The position numbers were made by a program, and so were the translations under genes. This document shows positions 1-9,248 of a stretch of 64,000 bases of DNA, piece by piece. The notes below the pieces were generated by a model. It saw only the letters and a list, made by a program, of their open reading frames with translations, was not told the DNA's origin and searched no databases. Source of the DNA: an uncultured SAR86 cluster bacterium (lineage in GTDB: Bacteria > Pseudomonadota > Gammaproteobacteria > Magnimaribacterales > D2472); NCBI GenBank assembly GCA_943789005.1, contig CALSSL010000001.1, forward strand, positions 638,511 through 702,510, written 5' to 3'. How positions within the stretch are numbered: position 1 is the first letter of the stretch; each line of letters opens with the position of its first letter.

Positions 1-405
1 AATCATTTGCTTGCGTATCTTTTCTCTTAACTCTTCATAGGAGTCACCATTAGTTTCAACATAGTCAATAAATTCTTGAAGCTCCATCTGATTATTGTTT
101 GCAATTCTTATTACAGCATCATTTAATTCAGTATCACTTATTCTTACACCGGCAATGTTAGCCATTTGTAATTGCAGCTCTTCAATAATTAATGATTCTA
201 TGACTTGTTCTTTCAAATCATCTAGATTTGGTTTAGGGATATTTTGTTCTTCGTATCGCAAAATAATATCGGCAAGGCCTGAATTTATTTGTGATTCCAT
301 GATTACACCATCATCAACAATGACTGCGACCCTATCTAAGATTTCTATTGCAGAGTGAATGTTAGCGGTTAAAGATAAGGCTATGGCTAGAGTTAGTTTT
401 TTCAT
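1..405 (-). CDS. surA: SurA periplasmic chaperone/peptidyl-prolyl isomerase, N-terminal part (cut by window edge)
   Basis: SurA escorts unfolded outer-membrane proteins across the periplasm to the BAM machine. Only the first 135 codons are inside the window; translation is open to base 1. The product starts MKKLTLAIALSL, a Sec signal peptide ending near residue 19. It continues with ILDRVAVIVDDGVIMESQI, the typical opening of the SurA N-terminal domain (a variable-ending-in-VIMxSxL-type motif), followed by charged helices. The PPIase (parvulin) domains would lie outside the window. The gene begins 14 bases after the lptD stop on the same strand, the same lptD-surA order as in E. coli, so the two are probably co-transcribed. 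Confidence 0.9.
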   Translation of the reverse strand, partial: MKKLTLAIALSLTANIHSAIEILDRVAVIVDDGVIMESQINSGLADIILRYEEQNIPKPNLDDLKEQVIESLIIEELQLQMANIAGVRISDTELNDAVIRIANNNQMELQEFIDYVETNGDSYEELREKIRKQMI

Positions 406-419
406 ATTTTTTAGTTTAA

Positions 420-2759
420 TCAATAATTAAAGAGAGAGTTGTTAAATAATCTATTTACTTTATCAAAAGAAGAGTTAAGGCCTTTTAATTCAAATTCAAA
501 ATTAATCCTACCCTTGCTTTCAATTTCAATTATATTATCCCACGCATCTCCTAGATGAGGGTATAAAATTTCTTGATTTAATATATATCTTGAGAGGTTT
601 CTGTCAGTTCCTGTAATTCTAAGTGCAACGCAACAGTTTTCATATTCAATACCTATAAGGCTTTCTATATTTTTATTATTTTCATTATCTCTTTTAAGTT
701 TTGTAATGAGCTTGAAGTTAGAGTTTAAACTTATGTCTGCAAAGACTTCTGAATAGTTCATTTGATCGTTAAAATCACCGGCCATCCTCCTATATCTTTT
801 AGCAAAACCAATCGAGCCGGAATTGAATTTATGATTTAGGGTTATACCTCCAAGCGGCACTTTATTATTTTTTTTAAAATATTCTCCATGACCAACGATT
901 GAGGTTTTCTTACTAGGCATCCATGCTCCCTGAATAAATAAAGGACCTTCATCGTCATTCATAGCTTCAATAGAGTTATTCATTTGAGGCATCCAAACTT
1001 TTCTATCTTTAAGATAGTATTTTTTTGAAAGACTTAGAGATATTTTTTCATGACCCAAGGACATTTTTTTGTATTTCATACTTAATGTATAAAAACTCTG
1101 ATCCCCAATACGATCCATGCCTGAGAATCTATCATTGTTAAACAGCTCATTGTTAGAAGAAATAACATCAGAATCAAAAATAGGGTTATTTTTTTGGTCT
1201 TGGTATGCCGAATAACCCATAGTCAACCTAGGTTCTATAAAGTATTTATTATCCCCATCATTTTTTAAGAATATTGTGCTTATGTCTAATAAGGCATTGG
1301 GAACATTTATATTCTTTGTCTTTTGTGCATTATTAGATAAGTCATAATTAATGCTCTTTAGTCCTATATTTGAGGAAATATTAAAACCATTAATATAAGC
1401 ATATTTAGAAAGAGAAAATTCAGAAAATATTCTTCTTCCCTCAACAGGATTCTCAATTAACCTTAAGAATTTATTATTTGTAGTTTGATATCCATAATAT
1501 CCATGAATTCTATTAGCTTTAAAAGAGGATATACTTAATTTTTCAGATATAACAATTCCATTAATCTTTTTAAGAAACCTATAACTAATTGATGGTGATT
1601 TTTCATAGCCATTGGATAAAATCGGATTTAGTGACTGATAGCCTTGATGCTCAATAGTTAAAAATGAATTATTAAATTGGGTATTAAAAGAAAAATTTTG
1701 ATTTAAGTTTTGAATCCTTTGATAGCCAATTGATGTGATGTCTCCAGGTATATCTCTCAAAACAAGGCCATCAGATGACTTAGACCAATCTATGTTTATA
1801 AAAGATGAGTCGTAAGTAAATTTATCAGTATATTTATATATCCATCTAGATGTCTCATCATCAAAAAACTCATCTTCAAACTCATCATCATTTGAAAAAT
1901 ATATTAGGTCTAGATTACGAATATTATTATCATTGCCATGTAATGACCTGAAGTTCATTTCAATGCCCGGACCTCTTTTTGCAATATAGCGAGGAGCGAT
2001 AGTAATATCAGATTTCTTAGAAATCACCCTATAGTAGGGAATCATCATATCCACTCCGTCTGATGAATAGGATATGGAGGGCTCAAGGAAACCGCTCATT
2101 CGCTCATCGGATGTTGCAAAAGGCAGGAAGGGAAGAGCAAAGATGGTTTTATTAGCTGCTTTAATTTTAATATTCTTAGCTAAGCCTCGTCTTTCCTGAG
2201 AATTCAAAACAATTTCTTTTGCTTGAAGGGTCCAGCCTTGGTTGGGATTTGCACAAGATGTCATAGATGCATTTTTTAGATAAATTTGCTGATCAAGTTC
2301 ACCACTTAATTCTAAAAAATTAAATATTAAATTTCTTTCCTTGGAAAATACCATCCCTTTTGACAACGAAATAGATTTATCATCTTTATTTAGATAACCC
2401 CCATTGGCATTAAAATAGAAATCCTCTAAAAAAATCTCACCCTTATTAGAGAACTTAATTTTTCCATTTTCTCTATCTAATTCAGCACTTTGAGCTCTTA
2501 GAAGTCCCTCAGGGAAATCTAATTCTACGTTCCCATCTAAAATTAATTTCTTATCGTCTGTAAATTTAAATTTGTCTGAATTAACTTTTAAATCTTCCGC
2601 TTCCTTTACAAGTCCCATCACCGGAACATAGGATATGCATGATTGTGTGTTGGGTTGTGCTGTCGGAACTAAAATACCATCCACCAGAAACTCTTCATTC
2701 GCATGAACAAAAAGTGAAGCACCCAGAAAAATTGGTGCAACATAATTGAATTTCTTCAT
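420..2759 (-). CDS. lptD: LptD, LPS-assembly outer-membrane protein
   Basis: LptD is the outer-membrane beta-barrel that, with LptE, inserts lipopolysaccharide into the outer leaflet. The 779-residue product has a signal peptide (about residues 1-20), an N-terminal OstA-like beta-jellyroll (about 55-190, with LDGNVELDFPEG) and a long beta-rich barrel. Four cysteines fit the disulfide pattern known for LptD: C41, C169 and the adjacent pair C709-C710, which in E. coli form two interdomain bonds. The last residue is aromatic (Tyr), as expected for an outer-membrane barrel. Length is normal for the family. It lies upstream of surA and 52 bases downstream of an HCCA-isomerase-like gene on the same strand. 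Confidence 0.95.
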   Translation of the reverse strand: MKKFNYVAPIFLGASLFVHANEEFLVDGILVPTAQPNTQSCISYVPVMGLVKEAEDLKVNSDKFKFTDDKKLILDGNVELDFPEGLLRAQSAELDRENGKIKFSNKGEIFLEDFYFNANGGYLNKDDKSISLSKGMVFSKERNLIFNFLELSGELDQQIYLKNASMTSCANPNQGWTLQAKEIVLNSQERRGLAKNIKIKAANKTIFALPFLPFATSDERMSGFLEPSISYSSDGVDMMIPYYRVISKKSDITIAPRYIAKRGPGIEMNFRSLHGNDNNIRNLDLIYFSNDDEFEDEFFDDETSRWIYKYTDKFTYDSSFINIDWSKSSDGLVLRDIPGDITSIGYQRIQNLNQNFSFNTQFNNSFLTIEHQGYQSLNPILSNGYEKSPSISYRFLKKINGIVISEKLSISSFKANRIHGYYGYQTTNNKFLRLIENPVEGRRIFSEFSLSKYAYINGFNISSNIGLKSINYDLSNNAQKTKNINVPNALLDISTIFLKNDGDNKYFIEPRLTMGYSAYQDQKNNPIFDSDVISSNNELFNNDRFSGMDRIGDQSFYTLSMKYKKMSLGHEKISLSLSKKYYLKDRKVWMPQMNNSIEAMNDDEGPLFIQGAWMPSKKTSIVGHGEYFKKNNKVPLGGITLNHKFNSGSIGFAKRYRRMAGDFNDQMNYSEVFADISLNSNFKLITKLKRDNENNKNIESLIGIEYENCCVALRITGTDRNLSRYILNQEILYPHLGDAWDNIIEIESKGRINFEFELKGLNSSFDKVNRLFNNSLFNY

Positions 2760-2811
2760 TCTTATATTTTATACCTCTTAGCTATGAAAGAGTATTTCCA
2801 GAAAAGTTCTA

Positions 2812-3414
2812 TTATCTTTTTGAATTAATATACTCTTCAAGCTGGTAAAGATGGTCCTTACCAAAGAAAATTTGTTCATCAAAAAAGAATGTAGGGACTC
2901 CAAAAGCTCCGCGATTTACAGCATCAGTGGTATTTGTAATTAATTTGTCTTTACAAGCTTGGGAGGTAATAATTTTTATCAGTGACTCTGCATCTATATT
3001 GTTTTCAGATAAAGTTAATTTTAAGATATCTAGGTCTGCAAGATTTATATCTTTTTCCCACATAGCCTCGAGGATAACTTCTAAATATCTTTCAAATATG
3101 CCTAGCTCTTGAGCCGCAAGAGCTCCTCTTTGTAGCTGGACGGTATTCATAGGAAAACTAGAATTAAATTTAAATTCTTTAAGCTGGTGCTGTTTAATGA
3201 ATCTTTCAATCTCAAGGGACTGGTATTTATTTTTGTTTGGTATATCTGCAAAAGCAACAAATGGAGGCTGATTTCCTGACAGTTTCATAATACCACCAAG
3301 CAAGCAGGGCACGTATTCAAACTCGACACCCGTTCTTTTTTTAAACTCTGGAATAAGCTTATGGCAAAAATAAGCGTTAGGACTAGCCACATCGAAAATA
3401 AAGTCTACTTTCAT
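2812..3414 (-). CDS. 2-hydroxychromene-2-carboxylate isomerase-like (DsbA/kappa-GST fold) protein
   Basis: The 200-residue protein belongs to the thioredoxin-fold family that includes HCCA isomerase and kappa-class glutathione transferases. It starts with DFIFDVASPNAYF, where a Ser-Pro replaces the CxxC of DsbA, and ends with GAFGVPTFFFDEQIFFGKDHL, the family's GVPT-plus-GxDxL signature. There is no signal peptide, so it should be cytosolic. In degradation pathways the family isomerises hydroxychromene carboxylates using glutathione; here no such pathway is visible, so the substrate is unknown. It is divergent from a short-chain dehydrogenase with only 45 bases between starts, and lies just upstream of lptD. 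Confidence 0.8.
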   Translation of the reverse strand: MKVDFIFDVASPNAYFCHKLIPEFKKRTGVEFEYVPCLLGGIMKLSGNQPPFVAFADIPNKNKYQSLEIERFIKQHQLKEFKFNSSFPMNTVQLQRGALAAQELGIFERYLEVILEAMWEKDINLADLDILKLTLSENNIDAESLIKIITSQACKDKLITNTTDAVNRGAFGVPTFFFDEQIFFGKDHLYQLEEYINSKR

Positions 3415-3459
3415 TTGTACTCACAATTTTGTAAAGTTAACAAACAATTAAACACTCAT

Positions 3460-4200
3460 ATGAAAGATTTTTCAAAATATTCAGCAATAATTATTGGCGC
3501 AGGAGATGCAACAGGATCAGCTCTATGTAAAAAATTTGCTCATAATGGCTATAAAGTATGTGCTGTAAGGCGTCCCGGAAATCTCGACAAGTTTAAAAAC
3601 CTTAAAGCAGATGTCGAACAATCAGGTGGATGGTTGAAGGGGTTTGGTGTAGATGCAAGAGATGAAGAATCCATACAAAAATTATTTAAAGAGGTTGAGA
3701 CCGAAATTGCTCCAATAGATGTGGTTATTTTTAATCCTGGAGCAAACGTCTATTTTTCTATAGAAGAAACTACCTCAAGAGTTTTTAGAAAAGTATGGGA
3801 AATGGCAGCTTTTGGTGGCTTCTTAACTGGAAGAGAGGCCGCAAAATATATGAAAAAAAGAAATGAAGGCAGCATATTTTTTACTGGTGCTACAGCTTCA
3901 ATGAGAGGAGGTTCAGGATTTTCAGCTTTTTCGAGTGCCAAATTTGCACTTAGGGCTGTTTCACAAAGTATGGCTCGAGAATTAGGCCCCCAGGGTATAC
4001 ATGTAGCCCATTTCGTAATAGATGGCGCAATCGATACGGCATTTATAAAAGAAAATTTCCCTGATACGTATGCGCTAAAACAAAAAGACGGTATTCTACA
4101 GCCTGATGCTATTGCAGATGCATACTGGTTTGTTCACACACAGCATAAAAGTGCTTGGACATATGAATTAGATTTAAGACCGTATATGGAAAAGTTTTAA
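3460..4200 (+). CDS. short-chain dehydrogenase/reductase family protein with Phe at the catalytic Tyr position
   Basis: A 246-residue Rossmann-fold SDR protein. The start is the ATG at 3460; upstream in-frame codons would overlap the divergent neighbour and add a non-SDR leader. The cofactor loop is GAGDATGSA near residue 10. The region normally carrying Ser-x12-Tyr-x3-Lys reads TGATASMRGGSGFSAFSSAK, so Lys is kept but Phe replaces Tyr and Ala falls at the usual Ser position. From memory, this variant recurs in a bacterial SDR subfamily with the downstream motif ARELGPQGIHVAH, so it is probably not a mutation. Chemistry may be altered or lost; function unknown. It is 23 bases upstream of a second, canonical SDR gene. 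Confidence 0.85.
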   Translation: MKDFSKYSAIIIGAGDATGSALCKKFAHNGYKVCAVRRPGNLDKFKNLKADVEQSGGWLKGFGVDARDEESIQKLFKEVETEIAPIDVVIFNPGANVYFSIEETTSRVFRKVWEMAAFGGFLTGREAAKYMKKRNEGSIFFTGATASMRGGSGFSAFSSAKFALRAVSQSMARELGPQGIHVAHFVIDGAIDTAFIKENFPDTYALKQKDGILQPDAIADAYWFVHTQHKSAWTYELDLRPYMEKF

Positions 4201-4223
4201 AGATTATATATAAAGGAAAAATT

Positions 4224-5081
4224 ATGAGTTTAAAAGATAAGGTAATATTTATTTCAGGTGGAAGCAGGGGTATTGGTCTAGCTATGGCTAAGAAAGCAGC
4301 ACAAGACGGCGCAAAAATAGTTATTGCTGCCAAAACAGCTGATCCGCATCCAAAGCTCCCGGGCACTATTTATACAGCAGCTGAAGAAATAGTTAAAGCT
4401 GGCGGTGATGCTCTGCCAATCGTTTGCGATATTAGAAGTGAAGACAATGTTAGAGATGCTATTAATAAATCTGTAGATCATTTTGGCGGAATAGATATTT
4501 GCATCAACAATGCCTCAGCTATTCAGTTAACCAATGTAAAGGATACTGAAATGAAAAGGTATGACCTTATGCATCAAATAAATGGAAGAGGAACCTATAT
4601 GGTAAGCAAATACTGTTTACCCCATCTTGAAAAAGCATCTAACCCTCATATTCTTAATTTATCACCACCATTAGATATGAGTCCTAAATGGTTTGCTGGA
4701 ACAGTTGCCTATACCATGGCTAAATATACTATGAGCATGTGTGTTTTAGGTATGGCCCAGGAGTTTGCTGATAGAGGAATTGCAGTTAATGCATTATGGC
4801 CAAGAACTGCAATAGCAACAGCGGCTGTTCAAAATCATTTAGGCGGCGATGAAATTATGCGACTATCAAGAAATGTCCATATCATGGCAGATGCTGCTTA
4901 TGAAATTTTAACAAAAGACTCAAAAACATTTACGGGTAATTTTTGCATCGATGACCTAGTATTACATGCGGCAGGAGTAAAGGACTTTACAAAATATGCC
5001 AATGTTCCTTTTGCAGAGTTAATGCCAGATTTTTTTGTACCAGATGATACTCCTGTACCTGAAGAGGTCCAGAATAGTTGA
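4224..5081 (+). CDS. short-chain dehydrogenase, HSDL2-like
   Basis: A 285-residue NAD(P)-dependent SDR resembling the hydroxysteroid dehydrogenase-like 2 (HSDL2) group. It has the glycine-rich cofactor motif GGSRGIG near residue 12, NNAS after strand 4, and an intact YTMAK (Tyr-x3-Lys) catalytic pair. A long C-terminal tail ends in PDDTPVPEE. No membrane segment or signal peptide is seen. HSDL2 relatives are linked to lipid or terpenoid alcohol oxidation, but the substrate cannot be told from sequence. It follows another SDR gene and touches the AmgK gene, so all are probably one transcript. Confidence 0.85.
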   Translation: MSLKDKVIFISGGSRGIGLAMAKKAAQDGAKIVIAAKTADPHPKLPGTIYTAAEEIVKAGGDALPIVCDIRSEDNVRDAINKSVDHFGGIDICINNASAIQLTNVKDTEMKRYDLMHQINGRGTYMVSKYCLPHLEKASNPHILNLSPPLDMSPKWFAGTVAYTMAKYTMSMCVLGMAQEFADRGIAVNALWPRTAIATAAVQNHLGGDEIMRLSRNVHIMADAAYEILTKDSKTFTGNFCIDDLVLHAAGVKDFTKYANVPFAELMPDFFVPDDTPVPEEVQNS

Positions 5082-5082
5082 T

Positions 5083-6042
5083 TTGAAAGAACAAGAAATA
5101 ATAGAGTTATCTAGGAATTCTGGATACCCAGCTGTTAAAGCTGAGATATTAAAATTAGAGGCAAGTGGTAGAGAGTATTACAGAATATATTTAGATAATA
5201 ATAAAACTCTAGTTGTTTGCTATCTTGATCCTAAAGTAGGGAATCATAGTAAATTTATTCATGTTGCAACTTACTTTAATAAACTAGGCATTAATTCTCC
5301 AAAGGTTATTTTTTCTGATGCCAGCAAAGGTATCACTATCCAACAAGATTTAGGAGATCAATCATTAATTGATATAGAGCTTAATACTAATCGAAAGCTT
5401 CTAATGGAGTCCATGAAAGTTCTTTCAGAAATTCAAACAGCACATGTTCCTCAAATAAAAATGCTAGACGAATCTTCTTTAAAGGATCAGATGAATAGCA
5501 TGCAGACAATTTTCTTAGCAAAGTTTTTAAATATTGAAGAATTGAAAGGATTAGACAGCTTAGAGCTAAAAACGTTAGAAATGTTAAAAGATCAGCCTTG
5601 GATGAATTGCCACTTTGACTATGAGAGAAGAAACCTCATTCTAGATTCCAATGAAAATATAGCTGTTATAGATTTTCAAGATTTATGCATTGGACCAATT
5701 GGTATTGATTTGGCTGGGATACTTATTGATCATTATCACTCATACCCCAAACAACTCATCAAAGACTCTCTAAGCCATTACGTTTCAATAATGGAACTAA
5801 ATGTTTCTAAGGATGAGGCCTTTGAGTGGGTGAGGTGGGGCGCTATTCAGAGAAATATGAGAATCTTAGGAACATTGAGTAAGCTTTTTACTAAAGATAA
5901 GAGAGCGTTTAGATTAAAGGATCTGCCAACTATTTTAGATAATTTAATAGAACTTATTCCTCAAAATGAATTTTTAAATTTAAGAGAAGTCTTGCTGTCT
6001 GAAGTTAAACCGAGATTATTAAGAGAGCTAAATACAATATGA
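5083..6042 (+). CDS. amgK: AmgK, anomeric N-acetylmuramate/N-acetylglucosamine kinase
   Basis: A sugar kinase of the aminoglycoside phosphotransferase fold. AmgK phosphorylates recycled MurNAc at the anomeric carbon, feeding MurU to remake UDP-MurNAc while bypassing de novo synthesis. The kinase signature is visible as HFDYERRNLI (HxDxxxxN) and VIDFQD (the metal-binding Asp). It overlaps murU by an ATGA, the usual amgK-murU pairing, and in Pseudomonas these genes sit beside lptD as here. Start choice is uncertain: a TTG at 5083 gives the expected N-terminus just after the SDR stop; ATGs at 5044 and 5035 would overlap the SDR by about 40 bases and add a basic leader. Confidence 0.88.
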   Translation: MKEQEIIELSRNSGYPAVKAEILKLEASGREYYRIYLDNNKTLVVCYLDPKVGNHSKFIHVATYFNKLGINSPKVIFSDASKGITIQQDLGDQSLIDIELNTNRKLLMESMKVLSEIQTAHVPQIKMLDESSLKDQMNSMQTIFLAKFLNIEELKGLDSLELKTLEMLKDQPWMNCHFDYERRNLILDSNENIAVIDFQDLCIGPIGIDLAGILIDHYHSYPKQLIKDSLSHYVSIMELNVSKDEAFEWVRWGAIQRNMRILGTLSKLFTKDKRAFRLKDLPTILDNLIELIPQNEFLNLREVLLSEVKPRLLRELNTI

Positions 6043-6710
6043 AAGCTATGATTTTGGCTGCAGGTTTTGGCAAAAGGTTGAAGCCACTGACAAACGATAC
6101 CCCAAAGCCTATGCTCAAAGTAGGAAATCAATCCTTGATTGAAAGAAACATTCATTCATTAATAAATTCTGGCTTTGATGAGATAGTAATTAATGTCTCC
6201 TACTTAGGAAATATACTTATCAAGCATGTTTTAGAGCTCTTTCCCAATAATAATATTATCTTTTCTAAAGAGTCTGAACCGCTTGGAACCGGCGGAGGTA
6301 TTCAAAATGCTCTTGAGTTACTAGGGGATGAGCCTTTTATGTTGATAAATGCAGATGTTTATCATGATATTGATCTTGCAGCCATAAATAAAATTGTTAA
6401 GGTTGCACATCTTGTTGGCGTAAAGAACCCTGAGCACAATTCTCAAGGAGACTTTTCATTAGATGGTGATATTGTTTCAGTTAGATCAGAGGCAAATGAT
6501 TATACTTGGAGTGGCATATCTGTTATCAACCCAAGCATCTTCAATAAATTAACACCTCAAGAAATGCCTTTTGATATCTGGAACAAGGTTTTAAAACAAT
6601 TTATTAACAATAAAGAGGTTTCAGCTGAAATATCTGACGGAATCTGGATAGATACTGGCACTATTGACCGCTTAGAACTTGCTAATAAAACCCATAAAGA
6701 CGAAAATTAA
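6039..6710 (+). CDS. murU: MurU, N-acetylmuramate alpha-1-phosphate uridylyltransferase
   Basis: A nucleotidyltransferase that converts MurNAc-1-phosphate plus UTP to UDP-MurNAc in peptidoglycan recycling. The 223-residue protein opens with MKAMILAAGFGKRLKPLT, then NDTPKPM, the nucleotide-binding signature (GxGxRLxPLT and KPM). It has GTGGG for base recognition near residue 84 and NADV (metal-binding Asp) near 105. Length fits MurU rather than longer GlmU-type enzymes. Its ATG overlaps the amgK stop. The genes supplying MurNAc are not in this window. Confidence 0.9.
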   Translation: MKAMILAAGFGKRLKPLTNDTPKPMLKVGNQSLIERNIHSLINSGFDEIVINVSYLGNILIKHVLELFPNNNIIFSKESEPLGTGGGIQNALELLGDEPFMLINADVYHDIDLAAINKIVKVAHLVGVKNPEHNSQGDFSLDGDIVSVRSEANDYTWSGISVINPSIFNKLTPQEMPFDIWNKVLKQFINNKEVSAEISDGIWIDTGTIDRLELANKTHKDEN

Positions 6711-6713
6711 CTT

Positions 6714-7382
6714 ATGAATGACTCAAAATATATTATTGCTCCATCAATATTAGCTTCTAATTTTGCAACATTAGGTGAAGAAGTTGTAAATGTTCTGAAT
6801 GCCGGTGCTGATTGGATTCATTTTGATGTTATGGATAACCACTATGTCCCTAATTTAACTATAGGTCCAATGGTATGTAGGTCTTTAAGAGATTATGGCG
6901 TTAAAGAATTTATTGATGTTCATCTCATGATAGATCCTGTAGATGAGCTTGCACAAAGTTTTATTAAGGCTGGTGCTGATCTTGTTAGCTTTCATCCTGA
7001 GGCATCAAAACATGTCCATAGATCTATTCATGCAATAAAAGATCAGGGTTGTAAGGCCGGACTGGTATTTAATCCTGCATCATCGCTCAATATTCTAGAG
7101 AATGTTATTGAGGATCTAGACCTGATATTGATAATGAGTGTTAATCCTGGTTTTGGAGGACAATCTTTTATTCATAGTTCTTTAGAAAAAATATCTCAAG
7201 TTAGAAAAATGATTGATGCAGCAGGAAAAGATATTCGACTAGAGGTTGATGGCGGCATTAATAATGAGACCATTGGTCTTGCTTCAAAAGCTGGTGCAGA
7301 TACTTTTGTTGCCGGATCAGCGATCTTCAATACTGACAATTATGAGCAAACTATTAAAACACTCCGCTCTAAAATTATTTAG
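6714..7382 (+). CDS. rpe: ribulose-phosphate 3-epimerase
   Basis: Interconverts ribulose-5-phosphate and xylulose-5-phosphate in the pentose phosphate pathway; cytosolic TIM barrel. The 222-residue product carries the metal-binding HFDVMDNHYVPN, HLMI, MSVNPGFGGQSF (phosphate loop) and EVDGGIN motifs in the standard order and spacing. It starts 3 bases after murU and overlaps the next gene. In many gammaproteobacteria rpe lies immediately upstream of trpE (sometimes with gph), and that linkage is kept here with a DUF192 gene between. Confidence 0.96.
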   Translation: MNDSKYIIAPSILASNFATLGEEVVNVLNAGADWIHFDVMDNHYVPNLTIGPMVCRSLRDYGVKEFIDVHLMIDPVDELAQSFIKAGADLVSFHPEASKHVHRSIHAIKDQGCKAGLVFNPASSLNILENVIEDLDLILIMSVNPGFGGQSFIHSSLEKISQVRKMIDAAGKDIRLEVDGGINNETIGLASKAGADTFVAGSAIFNTDNYEQTIKTLRSKII

Positions 7383-7785
7383 TTTTTCGTTTTTATTTTT
7401 GTTTACTATTTCTCTTGAGAGCAAGGAAGCTATTGTTTTACAGGAATACCTTTCAACTATTGAAATAGCAAAAAATTACCAAGACAGAAAGAAGGGACTT
7501 ATGTACAGAGATAGTCTTGCAGACAACAATGGCATGGTTTTTATTTGGGATAGAAAAAAAATTCAATGCATGTGGATGAAGAATACTTTGATTCCTCTAA
7601 GTGTTGCATATCTTGATGATACGGGTGAAATAATAAATATATATGATATGGTGCCCTTATCAAAAACGTCAGTATGCTCTAAAAAGCCTGTTTTATATGC
7701 TTTAGAAGTTAATCAGGGTTGGTTTGATAAAAATGATATTCATGTTGGTGATTTAGTAGATATAAAAAAATTATTAATAAAATGA
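7342..7785 (+). CDS. DUF192 family protein with signal peptide
   Basis: A 147-residue exported protein of the DUF192 family. I take the ATG at 7342 (inside the end of rpe) because it gives a proper signal peptide, with a basic start and a LFSFSFLFLFTIS hydrophobic core; the longer frame adds residues with no family likeness. The DUF192 core is clear: RKKGLMYRDSL, NGMVFIW, CMWMKNTLIPL and a later acidic segment. The biochemical role of DUF192 is not established. It overlaps both rpe and trpE, so it is translated from the rpe-trp transcript. Confidence 0.8.
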   Translation: MSKLLKHSALKLFSFSFLFLFTISLESKEAIVLQEYLSTIEIAKNYQDRKKGLMYRDSLADNNGMVFIWDRKKIQCMWMKNTLIPLSVAYLDDTGEIINIYDMVPLSKTSVCSKKPVLYALEVNQGWFDKNDIHVGDLVDIKKLLIK

Positions 7786-9248
7786 TAACGAAAGAAGAGT
7801 TTCAAGATTATGCTAAAGCCGGCTTTAACATCATCCCAGTTGTTAAAAAAATATCTTTAGAAAATCAAACACCCTTAACTTTATATTCTCAGATTTCAGA
7901 TAAATCTAATACATTTCTTTTAGAGTCAGTTGAGGGGGGTGATCAATGGGCACAATTTTCAATTATTGGTTATGACTGTCTAGATACAATTAAGGTTACT
8001 GGTAATTCTGTTGAAATAAGTAAAGAAGGAACTTCCTCTTCATTTGAGTCAGAAGATCCTTTGGATGAAATTCAAAAAATTACTGAAAGCTACAAGGCAC
8101 CAGAAATAAATGGACTACCAAGATTTTATGGTGGTTATGTTGGTTTTTTTGCATACGAAAGTGCTCAGTATGCTGAAAAAAAAATAGCCAAACTTCAAAG
8201 TAAAGATTCAAAATTCAAAGATCATATGCCTGAAATATTTCTTGTTAAGGCTGATAAGCTAATTATTTACGACAATATTAATAAATCAACTCAGGTTATT
8301 TTTAATGCAAACCCATCAAAATTTTCTTACGAAGACGCATTGGATGAGATCAAAACAATTGTAACCTTGCTTCAAAACGAAACAGATAATCTAGAAACTT
8401 TCTTCAAAGAACCAAGCGGTTTGATAGATTTTGATTCAAACTTTACAAAAAAAGACTATCTAAACGCAGTAAGTAGAATTAAAAACTATATAGAAGAGGG
8501 CGATGTTATGCAGGTCGTACTTGCTCAAGATTTTTCTTCACCATTTCACAAAAATCCTTTTGAGTTATATAAGGCTGTCAGAAAATTAAATCCATCACCT
8601 TATATGTATTATCTTGATCTTGAAGAATGTCAGGTAGTTGGGTCTTCTCCAGAAATTTTAGTTAGGCTGGAGGATAATAAAGTCACACTTCGTCCAATTG
8701 CCGGAACAAGAAAAAGAGGTGCAAGCCCTGAAGATGATGAAACAAATCAAAACGATTTACTTAATGATCCTAAAGAAATTGCTGAGCACTTAATGTTAAT
8801 AGATCTTGGAAGAAATGATGTCGGGAAAGTCTCAGAAATAGGCACTGTAAAAGTCACAGATAAGATGATAATTGAGAAATATTCACATGTGATGCATATA
8901 GTATCCAATGTGACTGGTAACCTATCTGAGGACCTTAATTATATAGATGCTTTAAAAGCAACACTTCCTGCTGGAACTTTATCAGGGGCTCCAAAGATAA
9001 GAGCTATGGAGATTATTAATGAATTAGAGCCTAGTTCTAGAGGTATTTATGGAGGTGCCATAGGTTATATTTCATGGAATGGCAATATAGATACTGCAAT
9101 TGCAATAAGAACTGCTGTAATAAAGGATGATGTAATCCATGTTGGTGCAGGAGCAGGTATCGTTGCTGATTCTTTGCCTGAAAATGAGTGGTTAGAGTGC
9201 AAACAAAAATCAAAAGTTTTCATAGATGCTATGGAGATGATTTCATGA
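7782..9248 (+). CDS. trpE: anthranilate synthase component I
   Basis: Catalyses chorismate plus ammonia to anthranilate, the first step of tryptophan synthesis, with TrpG supplying ammonia. The 488-residue protein has the N-terminal LLES-type segment associated with tryptophan feedback binding and the chorismate-binding domain with [20 protein letters not shown] and [12 protein letters not shown]. Its ATG overlaps the DUF192 stop and its stop overlaps trpG (ATGA). I see no leader peptide or attenuator ahead of it, since the upstream space is coding. Confidence 0.96.
   Translation: MITKEEFQDYAKAGFNIIPVVKKISLENQTPLTLYSQISDKSNTFLLESVEGGDQWAQFSIIGYDCLDTIKVTGNSVEISKEGTSSSFESEDPLDEIQKITESYKAPEINGLPRFYGGYVGFFAYESAQYAEKKIAKLQSKDSKFKDHMPEIFLVKADKLIIYDNINKSTQVIFNANPSKFSYEDALDEIKTIVTLLQNETDNLETFFKEPSGLIDFDSNFTKKDYLNAVSRIKNYIEEGDVMQVVLAQDFSSPFHKNPFELYKAVRKLNPSPYMYYLDLEECQVVGSSPEILVRLEDNKVTLRPIAGTRKRGASPEDDETNQNDLLNDPKEIAEHLMLIDLGRNDVGKVSEIGTVKVTDKMIIEKYSHVMHIVSNVTGNLSEDLNYIDALKATLPAGTLSGAPKIRAMEIINELEPSSRGIYGGAIGYISWNGNIDTAIAIRTAVIKDDVIHVGAGAGIVADSLPENEWLECKQKSKVFIDAMEMIS

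Noticed and set aside
7700-7790. trp leader peptide/attenuator before trpE
   Set aside because: The region is coding for the DUF192 protein and has no Trp-rich mini-ORF or alternative stems.
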